From Vicinamibacterales bacterium (GTDB lineage: Bacteria; Acidobacteriota; Vicinamibacteria; Vicinamibacterales; UBA2999), in the NCBI GenBank assembly GCA_041394705.1, contig JAWKHS010000005.1, positions 124,001 through 188,000 on the forward strand: a stretch of 64,000 nt of DNA, written 5' to 3'. Of the stretch, positions 45,601 to 51,628 are shown in pieces (positions within the stretch are counted from its first letter, which is position 1; each line of letters starts with the position of its first letter). The translations under genes were made by a program, and so were the position numbers. The notes under the pieces were generated by a model. That model was not told the origin of the DNA, ran no database searches, and saw only the letters and a program-made list of their open reading frames with translations.

Positions 45601-45929
45601 CCGAGGCCGAGGTGAAGCAGATGGCCCAGAAGGTCCACGACGCGCTCACCGATCGGGAGATGAACCTCTACGACCTCCGGATCACGGGCGGCCAGGACGG
45701 GGTCCGGTACGCCGCGAAGCTCCTGTCGCGGTTCAACTATCTCGCCAACGGCGTCTCCGGCAGCGACTTCAGGCCGACCGACCAGCACCAGGAGGTCGCC
45801 ACGCTGCTCGCCGAGCGTCTGCAGGCGGAGCTCACGGCCATCAGGGGCCTCGTGGACAAGGACGTCACGGCCCTGAACGAGCTGCTCCGGCGCCACGCCG
45901 CCGGGCAGATCGTGACGAAGGCGCCGTAG
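42696..45929 (+). CDS. exported VPS10/BNR-repeat protein (sialidase-like propeller)
   Basis: 1077 aa from ATG 42696 with the ribosome site GGAGGTGGT; Sec signal ends near AQQ (~25). At least nine Asp-box repeats (TTDGGTTW, STDAGKTW, TADGGRTW, SRDGGQTW, SDDGGERW, TTNGGQSW, TRDSGKSW, TTDFGATW, TFDAGDTW) make one or two propellers, as in VPS10/sortilin and exo-alpha-sialidases. The C-terminal ~270 residues form a beta-rich FN3-like region followed by a helical tail. The family is annotated glycosyl hydrolase in databases, but I see no sialidase catalytic residues (Arg triad or Tyr/Glu pair), so a binding role is as likely. Mono-gene unit. Confidence 0.88.
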   Translation: MTRTRRFVLALLVAGLSVAWPTAQQRPGPSPDQYARLHWRTIGPEGNRFSSAAGIAGDPYTYYVGAASGGVWKTTDGGTTWDPIFDDQPVQSIGSLAVAPSDPNIVWAGTGEGKIRSHISLGQGIYKSTDAGKTWALMGLEQTGRIPRLVIHPTDPDIVLACALGHAYGPQQERGVFRTADGGRTWTRTLFTDENAGCSDIAMNPKNPRILLAGMWTLEIHTWGRDSGGPGSGLFMSRDGGQTWTKLTGGRGLPTKPVGKVAVAISASNPQRMYALIETGDGVPWKGQETERGQLWRSDDGGERWQVVSYDHNAMGRAHYYSRMAVAPDDPDEAYFLTASFSKSIDGGKTLTVLSRGAGGDAMAPGGDHHDIWIDPTNANRQIVAHDQGLSITVNRGKTWYRQRLKNAQIYHVTVDNEIPYNVLGNKQDEPTYRGPSNSRLQGGFGGDPGIPRAMWNAVGGGESGWATPDPKNSNVVWSTASGSGMVGGIVVRFEQDRRQFRNIEVWPDQSNGPAEGVRYRFVWDAPLQISPHDSNTIYVGSQHVHRTTNGGQSWEVISPDLTLNDRTKMGSSGGLTPDNIGVEYAGVVYGIAESPKVKGLIWAGTNDGQVQLTRDSGKSWTNVTKNIPGLISWGSVRSLAPSRYDDGTCFIAVDGHQANSRDPWVYRTTDFGATWRLITNGLPKHMVSYAKVIYEDPVRRGLLYLGTESGIYVTFDAGDTWQPLQNDLPHAPVSGIVVQEHFNDLVISTYGRGFWILDDITPLRAMTPEVLTQAAHLFPVRQAYRFRGITAPSTPYDDPTVGENPQYGAAINYYLSKPVSGGGTVTIADARGQTVRTMRVPGGAGLNRVTWDLRYEPTKEMRFRTDPLYGHELPRENDDTRPPAGGGGRITILAPPGAYTVKLNIGGRDYQQPLTVLKDPHSGGTEADIQSQTTLLRTLATGLNSGVDAVNQLEFMRNQIQEVLRTSSEAEVKQMAQKVHDALTDREMNLYDLRITGGQDGVRYAAKLLSRFNYLANGVSGSDFRPTDQHQEVATLLAERLQAELTAIRGLVDKDVTALNELLRRHAAGQIVTKAP

Positions 45930-45933
45930 GGGC

Positions 45934-45952
45934 GGGGGCTCGGGGACCGGGG
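45934..45952 (+). repeat. GGGGGCTCGGGGACCGGGG repeat after VPS10-like stop
   Basis: G-rich repeat four bases after the stop codon, same orientation relative to the gene as the copies after the desaturase and the TonB receptors. Confidence 0.55.
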
Positions 45953-45967
45953 TGTGCGGGGGCGCGG

Positions 45968-48190
45968 TCAGCGCCTCCGCATCGCGGCGAGCTCACGCAG
46001 CGCGGTCGCGCGGATGTCGGGCCGCACCTCTGGGCCGGTGAGGCGCTCGAGGTCGGCGCGGGACTCCCGTGCGCGGCCGAGGCGGCTGTAGACGGCCGCG
46101 CGTTCGATGCGCGCCTCCTCCTGGCCGGCATCGAGCTCGAGGGCCTTCGTGAAGAGCGCCAGCGCCCGATCCAGCGCGCTCTGGCGCGCCAGCAGCATGC
46201 CGAGGCCGACGAGCGCCCGCGTGTCGTCGCCGCGGCGATCGAGGGCGCGCTGATACTCCGCGGCCGCCTCGTCCACGCGACCGGCGTCGGCGAGGAGGTC
46301 CGCGTAGTCGGTGCGGAGCGCGGCGTGATTGGGCTGCGCCTCCACGGCCGCCCGCAGGGCCTCCAGGCCCTCGCCGGCGCGGCCGCTCGAAAACAGCAGT
46401 CCCGCACGGAGCGCGATGGCAGGCGCCAGTCGCGGATCGAGGGCGAGCGCGGCCTCCTCTTCCGCGAGCGCCAGGTCGCGCCGGTCCTGACGTACGTGGG
46501 CGAGCGCGAGCCAGTGATGGGCCTCGGCGCTCCCGGGCACGGCCGCGAGATAGGTCGTCAGGGCGGCGACGGCGCCCGGCGCGTCGCCCCCGGCCAGGAG
46601 CGCGCGTCCCAGGACGAGCCGCGCGAAGGGATTGGCGCCGTCCTGCGCGATCACGTCGCGGGCGATGCGGGCGGCCTCCCCGGCCCGGCCGCCGGCGATC
46701 GCGCGGTTCCCGGCGAGCAGCCGTTCGAAGATCGGCACCATCCGCTTGGGATCCGGTCCCGTCTCGCCGGCCTGGGCCACCGCGGGCGTCGCGACGTAGC
46801 CAAGGGCCGAGAGCCGGCGCTGGGCTTCGGCACTCACCGGCGCCTGGGCGGATCGATCCGGCGTGGCTCGCACGGACGTCTCGAGCGTCCGCTTGAGCGC
46901 GCGCGCCACGGCGGGATCGGTGGCGGCCCGGTTCCGCGCCTCGCCAGGGTCGGTCGCGATCTCGTAGAGCTCCGGCTCGGGGCCGTCGATGTACTTCCAC
47001 CTGCCGTCGTCCACCGCGCGCAGCGGTGCCCATCGCATGAAGAACTGGGGGAAGTAGGTCTCGGCGTAGGCCGGCGGGGCCGGCTCCGGCGCCTCGCCCG
47101 TCCTGCGGACCAGTGGCGTGAGGTCCCGGCCATCGGTCGCCCCGAACTCGACGCCCGCCAGGCGCGCGAGCGTCGGGGCCACGTCCACCAGCCGGACGGC
47201 CGTGTCGACGACCTGCCGGCGCAGGATCCCGGGCCACGCGACGATCAGCGGCACCTTGATGGCGCCCTCGTACAGGAACAGACCGTGCGTGCTCTCGCCG
47301 TGATCGCCGAGGCTCTCGCCGTGGTCGCCGGCCACGATCACGAGCGGCGGCGCGGCACCCTGGACGTCTGGCGACTCCAGGAGCCGCCCGACCTGCGCGT
47401 CGACGAACGCGATCTCGCCGTCGTACGGCGTGGCCGCATGGCGCTCGGCGAACGGCGCGGGCGGCGCGTAGGGGTCGTGGGCATCGTAGAAGTGCACCCA
47501 GAGGAACCACGGACGGCGCGGCGCCTGGGACCGCCGGGCAAGCCAGGCCGCCGCCGCCGATGCCGTGCGGTCGCCGCGGCGCTCGAGCTCCAGCCCCGCG
47601 CCGTCCACGGCCGGCGGATCGAGTGCGTCGTCGTACACGTCGAACCCGCGGGCGAGCCCGAACTGTCGGTCGAGGACGAACGCGCTGACGAAGGCCGCCG
47701 TCTCGTAGCCGGCCGCCGAGAAGCGGGCGGCCAGGGTCGGCACGTCCTCGGGCAGCACGAAATGCCCGTTGTTGCGGACGCCGTGACGATAGGGCTGAAG
47801 CCCCGTCATCAGGCTGGCGTGAGCCGGAAGCGTCAGGGGCACCGGCGACAGCGCGCGGGCGAAGCGGACGCCGTCGAGCGCCAGGCGATCGAGGTTCGGC
47901 GTCCCGGCCGACGCGTATCCATAGCTCCCGAGTCGATCCGCCCGTGTCGTGTCGAGCGTGATGAGGAGCACGTTCGGGTGGACGGGCAGCGCCGGCTCCG
48001 CGGACCAGGCCCAGTAGGCGCCAGCGGCCGCCGCCAGCGCCAGCAGGCCCGCGACGGCCGTGCGGCGTGAAGGCCGGAACGAGCGGGCACGCCCAGGCCC
48101 CCGCCGGTCGTCGAATGGACTGGAGCGCCCGGACGCCGGCCCGCGCCTGCTCCGGGAACCGCGAGGGGACATGCGCGACAACTGCACCAC
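45968..48190 (-). CDS. sulfatase-like enzyme with C-terminal TPR repeats
   Basis: 740 aa from GTG 48190; ATG 48172 is possible. One transmembrane helix (~46-66) anchors an exported alkaline-phosphatase-superfamily domain (~72-430): metal motif LLITLDTTRAD, PLTLPAHASLMTG, and DHGESLGDHGE for the second metal site. The formylglycine motif (C/S-x-P-x-R) of true sulfatases is not visible; a Thr or Ser in PLTLPAH occupies that region, as in phospho-transferring members. Residues ~500-740 hold about seven TPR repeats, ending in RERLG-type helices. The chemistry may be phosphoryl rather than sulfuryl hydrolysis. Confidence 0.85.
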   Translation of the reverse strand: MVQLSRMSPRGSRSRRGPASGRSSPFDDRRGPGRARSFRPSRRTAVAGLLALAAAAGAYWAWSAEPALPVHPNVLLITLDTTRADRLGSYGYASAGTPNLDRLALDGVRFARALSPVPLTLPAHASLMTGLQPYRHGVRNNGHFVLPEDVPTLAARFSAAGYETAAFVSAFVLDRQFGLARGFDVYDDALDPPAVDGAGLELERRGDRTASAAAAWLARRSQAPRRPWFLWVHFYDAHDPYAPPAPFAERHAATPYDGEIAFVDAQVGRLLESPDVQGAAPPLVIVAGDHGESLGDHGESTHGLFLYEGAIKVPLIVAWPGILRRQVVDTAVRLVDVAPTLARLAGVEFGATDGRDLTPLVRRTGEAPEPAPPAYAETYFPQFFMRWAPLRAVDDGRWKYIDGPEPELYEIATDPGEARNRAATDPAVARALKRTLETSVRATPDRSAQAPVSAEAQRRLSALGYVATPAVAQAGETGPDPKRMVPIFERLLAGNRAIAGGRAGEAARIARDVIAQDGANPFARLVLGRALLAGGDAPGAVAALTTYLAAVPGSAEAHHWLALAHVRQDRRDLALAEEEAALALDPRLAPAIALRAGLLFSSGRAGEGLEALRAAVEAQPNHAALRTDYADLLADAGRVDEAAAEYQRALDRRGDDTRALVGLGMLLARQSALDRALALFTKALELDAGQEEARIERAAVYSRLGRARESRADLERLTGPEVRPDIRATALRELAAMRRR

Positions 48191-48226
48191 GAAGGCGCCG
48201 TCGCTGACAAGCGCCCGTACAGACCA

Positions 48227-48262
48227 CCGGCGCCGTCCCTCCTGGAGAGGAGACGGCGCCGG
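48227..48262 (-). terminator. hairpin after TonB receptor copy A
   Basis: 11-bp perfect stem CCGGCGCCGTC (48227-48237) / GACGGCGCCGG (48252-48262), with an inner CCTC/GAGG pair. No T tract. Duplicated with the gene (see 51523). Confidence 0.5.
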
Positions 48263-48291
48263 CGATAGCGTGACGGCGTGACGCGTGCCGG

Positions 48292-48308
48292 TCCCGGGCC
48301 CCGAGGGG
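48292..48308. repeat. GC repeat after TonB receptor copy A stop
   Basis: Sense-strand CCCCTCGGGGCCCGGGA directly follows the stop at 48311. Short version of the four-tract repeat behind copy B. Confidence 0.5.
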
Positions 48309-48310
48309 CG

Positions 48311-51241
48311 TCAGAACTTGTAGGCGATGGACAGCTGCATCGACCGCGGCGGGTGCCGGTTGAATCGCGCCAGGTAGTTCGGGCTGTAGGTCTGGTTCGC
48401 GCCCGTGTTCCACTGGGTGTTCGCGCCGGTGTTGAACGCGTTGAAGATGTTCACCGACGGCTCGATCGACTGCACCCCGAACTTGAAGATGCGCCCGATC
48501 TTCAGCTGCATGTACTTCGCGTCGTCGTTGCGCGTCTGCCCGTCGCCGCGCGTCGGCCCCACGAACCGGAGCCGCGTCGCCAGCGGGTTCGGCTGGGTCG
48601 TGCCGTTGGCGAGCCGCACCGTCGCCGGCCCGAACACCGCCAGGGCGGGATCGGTCGTATCGAGGCGCTTCAGCAGCGGGCCCACGTAGCCGCCCGCCTG
48701 GATGACGTAGCTGCCGCCCACGCTGATGCCCCACGGCGCCTGCCACTGGCCGCCGATCCGCACCGAGAAGGGCCGATACGCCGCGCCCGACTCCCGGCCG
48801 CCGCCGTCGAGGGTGTTGTCCTCGCCGTTGCCGAAGAGCTGCTGCGACAGGTCCCGGTTGTTGGCGAACGCGTCGGGCTGCACGAAGCCCGCCGGGTCGG
48901 TCGGGTTCCACGTCCCGTTCAGGTGCTGCCACTGCCGCGTGGCGCTCGCCAGCACCTGGAAGCCGTGCGACATGTTCTTGGCGAAGGTCATCTCCACCGC
49001 GTTCACGATCACCTGCGTCCAGGTGTTGTTCTGTTCCTGCGTGACGATGCCGCGGTTGGGATCGATCAGGCCGAACCCGCCGAACGGCTTGCCGGGCCCG
49101 TCCGGGTAGATGCCGTTGATGTCCACCTCGGCGAAGTTGTCGTGGTAGCGCCGGTGCGTGGCCGCGACGCCCACGCTGATCTGGCCCGGGAACTGCCGGT
49201 TGAAGCCCAGCGAGAACTCGTCCAGCCACGGCTGGTGCAGGTCCTCGGCGAAGAGCAGGCTCGGGTCGACGCTCCGGGTGGCCGGCGTGACCACCTGCGT
49301 GCGGTTGCCGGCCTTGTCGATGTACACGTCGGTGATGTCCACCGCGCCCGCCTGGCCGAAGGTCACGATGTAGTCGCGCCCGTTCACCTGCTCGTAGAGG
49401 CGCCCGTAGCTGGCCCGGATGACGTTACGCGCGTCGCTGGTGAGGAGATAGGAGAAGCCCGCGCGCGGCTGGACGGCCGTGCTCGTCTGGCGGTCGATGT
49501 TCGAGATGGCGTCGTGCCGCTTGATGAAGTCCACGCGGAGGCCGATGTTCGCGGTGAGGCGCTCGGTCGGCGTCCACGAGTCCTGCGCGTACAGCGCGAT
49601 GTCGCGGTCGTGCTCGCTGATCGTCGGCGCCTCCGACGGCGTCCGGTACCGCTGATGGAACGGCGTCGTGCCCGCCGCCGGGTTGTTCACGTCGATGAAG
49701 CGGTCCTCCTGCAGCGAGAAGCCGCCGTTGACGTACTGCGTGACGGTGTCGCGCACCATCGACGGCGCGGCCCAGAACCCGGTCTTGAACTCGTGGCCGC
49801 CGCCCCAGCCCTGCTTGTAGTACGTGAGGTCGCCGCGCACCAGCCACATGTGGGCGTCGGAGAGGGCGATCGACTCCGGGGTGTTCAGGCGCGCCAGGGC
49901 GCCGTCACCGGTCATGACGATGCCGGTCAGGAACGCGTCCTTGTGAATCTGGATCTGCGGCCCGTTCAGGTCGACGCCGTCGTAGGTGTGCGCGTCGTTG
50001 CCGCGCTTGTTGTTGTAGTTGAGCGAGAGCGACGTCGTGACGGAGTTCGACCACACCGAGTTGACCTTGGCGTGCGCCAGTCCGCCACCCGTGGAGTTGA
50101 ACAGGTAGGGCTTGTTGTCGAGCTCGCGGTTGCTCGAGTACTTCGAGCGGTCGTTCTGGTAGAACGCCGACAGCTCGTGCTTCGGATTCAGCTGCGCCGT
50201 CACCTTCACGAACGGCTGGTTGCTCTTCTGGAAGTTGTCGAAGGGCTTGAAGTCCGGGGCCAGCGCGGTCACGTTCGCGGCGTTGAAGGCCGAGCGGCTG
50301 ATGCCGTTGGTGAGGTCCGCGCGCCGGAACGCCGCGAAGAACCAGACCCGGTCCTTCGCCAGCGGCCCGCCGATCGACACGTCGGCCTGCTTCACCGACT
50401 GCGCCGTCGGCAGCCCGCCCGGCGCGCTGCCGCCCTTCGTGTTGTCCGCGTTCCAGTCCACGTTCTGGTAGTCGAAGATCGCCGTCCCCTTGAACTGGTT
50501 CCCGCCCCGCGGCGCCAGGATGTTCATCACCACCCCGGTCCCCGTCGGCGACGCCGCGTCCACCCCGCTCAGTTTCAGTTCCGAGTCCTGCACTGTGTCC
50601 CCGCCGAACCCGATCGAGTGCGCCGACGAGTCCAGGAACGACCCCGCGGGCGCCCCCTCCAGCGTGAACACGTGCGAGAAGATCACGGCCCCCTTGAAGT
50701 AATAGGCCCGCCGCCCCACCCCGTCGTCCACGTTCCGCGACGACACCCCCGGCGCCAGGTCCAGCGCGTCGCTGAACAGCCGCCGCGACGTGATCGGCGC
50801 CGCCCGGATCAGCTCGCGGTCCAGCGTGATCGACGTCGTCGGCTTGCTCGCCTCGATCATGGGCGACTCGCCCGTCACCGTGATCGTCTCCTGCACCGCG
50901 CTCAGCTTCATCTCGATGTCGATGGCGAACGTCGCGCCCGCCCGCACCAGGATCCCCTCCCGCCGCACGATCGCGAAGCCCGGCAGCTCCGCCTGCAGCA
51001 CGTACGTGCCCGGCGGCAGGTTGTTCAGCCGGTACAGCCCGGCTTCGTCGGTCACATAGGTGACGGGCGCCAGCAGTTCGGGGCTGGTGGCGGTCATCGT
51101 GACGCCGGGCAGCACCGCACCCGACTCATCCTTCACATAGCCCCGAAGGGCCCCATCGCCGGTCTGGGCATGGGCCGGCGAGGCCAGGAACAACACGAGC
51201 GAGACCATCGCGTGGACGGCGAGCGTACGAAGGCGCATCAC
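48311..51241 (-). CDS. Oar-type TonB-dependent receptor, copy A
   Basis: 976 aa. Sec signal (PAHA-QT, ~25). Residues ~26-105 are a carboxypeptidase-regulatory-like domain (GYVKDESGAVLPGVT, YRLNNLPPGTYVLQAELPGF). The plug follows (ITVTGESPMIEASKPTTS, ~120-230) and then a long outer-membrane barrel ending MQLSIAYKF with the C-terminal Phe. No TonB box is obvious. Such receptors import large or scarce ligands (peptides, glycans, siderophores) using energy from TonB-ExbBD. The ligand is unknown. Ribosome site AAAGGAGGT precedes the ATG. It is almost identical to copy B in the mature part, while the signal peptide and upstream DNA differ. Confidence 0.95.
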   Translation of the reverse strand: MMRLRTLAVHAMVSLVLFLASPAHAQTGDGALRGYVKDESGAVLPGVTMTATSPELLAPVTYVTDEAGLYRLNNLPPGTYVLQAELPGFAIVRREGILVRAGATFAIDIEMKLSAVQETITVTGESPMIEASKPTTSITLDRELIRAAPITSRRLFSDALDLAPGVSSRNVDDGVGRRAYYFKGAVIFSHVFTLEGAPAGSFLDSSAHSIGFGGDTVQDSELKLSGVDAASPTGTGVVMNILAPRGGNQFKGTAIFDYQNVDWNADNTKGGSAPGGLPTAQSVKQADVSIGGPLAKDRVWFFAAFRRADLTNGISRSAFNAANVTALAPDFKPFDNFQKSNQPFVKVTAQLNPKHELSAFYQNDRSKYSSNRELDNKPYLFNSTGGGLAHAKVNSVWSNSVTTSLSLNYNNKRGNDAHTYDGVDLNGPQIQIHKDAFLTGIVMTGDGALARLNTPESIALSDAHMWLVRGDLTYYKQGWGGGHEFKTGFWAAPSMVRDTVTQYVNGGFSLQEDRFIDVNNPAAGTTPFHQRYRTPSEAPTISEHDRDIALYAQDSWTPTERLTANIGLRVDFIKRHDAISNIDRQTSTAVQPRAGFSYLLTSDARNVIRASYGRLYEQVNGRDYIVTFGQAGAVDITDVYIDKAGNRTQVVTPATRSVDPSLLFAEDLHQPWLDEFSLGFNRQFPGQISVGVAATHRRYHDNFAEVDINGIYPDGPGKPFGGFGLIDPNRGIVTQEQNNTWTQVIVNAVEMTFAKNMSHGFQVLASATRQWQHLNGTWNPTDPAGFVQPDAFANNRDLSQQLFGNGEDNTLDGGGRESGAAYRPFSVRIGGQWQAPWGISVGGSYVIQAGGYVGPLLKRLDTTDPALAVFGPATVRLANGTTQPNPLATRLRFVGPTRGDGQTRNDDAKYMQLKIGRIFKFGVQSIEPSVNIFNAFNTGANTQWNTGANQTYSPNYLARFNRHPPRSMQLSIAYKF

Positions 51242-51522
51242 CGACCTCCTTTCAGTTGTCCGACAAGGTGCAAGGCAGCCCTGGGCCGTGTGGGCGGCTC
51301 AGGTGGGGCTGGAGGTTACCTCTACCATTCGGGGATGTAAAGGCCGAGCTGGATCGCCCTGGCGCCCGCGTGGCCCCGGGCGCCTTCCCACGGCCGCCGT
51401 CGATGGACCCGGTGTGTTCGGGGCGGACATCGGGCCGGACAACGGCCCCGGCGGATCTCGGACCGGCCAGGCCGCGGCATGGGCCATCGAAGGGATCTGG
51501 GCGAGAGACGCCGTACAGACCA

Positions 51523-51558
51523 CCGGCGCCGCCCCTCGTGAAGAGGAGACGGCGCCGG
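51523..51558 (-). terminator. hairpin after TonB receptor copy B
   Basis: CCGGCGCCG (51523-51531) / CGGCGCCGG (51550-51558) with an inner CCTC/GAGG pair. Homologous to the hairpin at 48227, slightly degenerated. Confidence 0.5.
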
Positions 51559-51589
51559 CGGCAGCGTGACCGCGTGACGCGTGCTCGTC

Positions 51590-51622
51590 CCGGGCCCCGA
51601 GCCCCGAGCCCCGAGCCCCGGA
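51590..51622 (-). repeat. four-tract GGGGCTC repeat (G-quadruplex-capable) after copy B
   Basis: On the sense (minus) strand GGGG-CTC-GGGG-CTC-GGGG-CTC-GGGG-CCC-GGG begins a few bases after the stop at 51629. It satisfies the usual G4 pattern of four runs of at least three G with 1-7-nt loops. Confidence 0.6.
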
Positions 51623-51628
51623 GGGGCG

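Larger units (their letters stand above)
51242..51628. other. 387-bp intergenic region between the two TonB receptors
   Basis: The right-hand part (51523-51622) is the duplicated 3' flank of copy B, with a hairpin and the G-tract repeat. The left-hand part (51242-51380) is the leader of copy A and carries AAAGGAGGT before the ATG at 51241 plus the partial palindrome GAGGTTACCTC near 51310. No gene is seen. It resembles no insertion sequence. Confidence 0.6.

Noticed and set aside
42696..45929. VPS10-like protein considered as an active sialidase.
   Set aside because: Asp boxes are present, but I cannot find the Arg triad or the Tyr/Glu nucleophile of sialidases.
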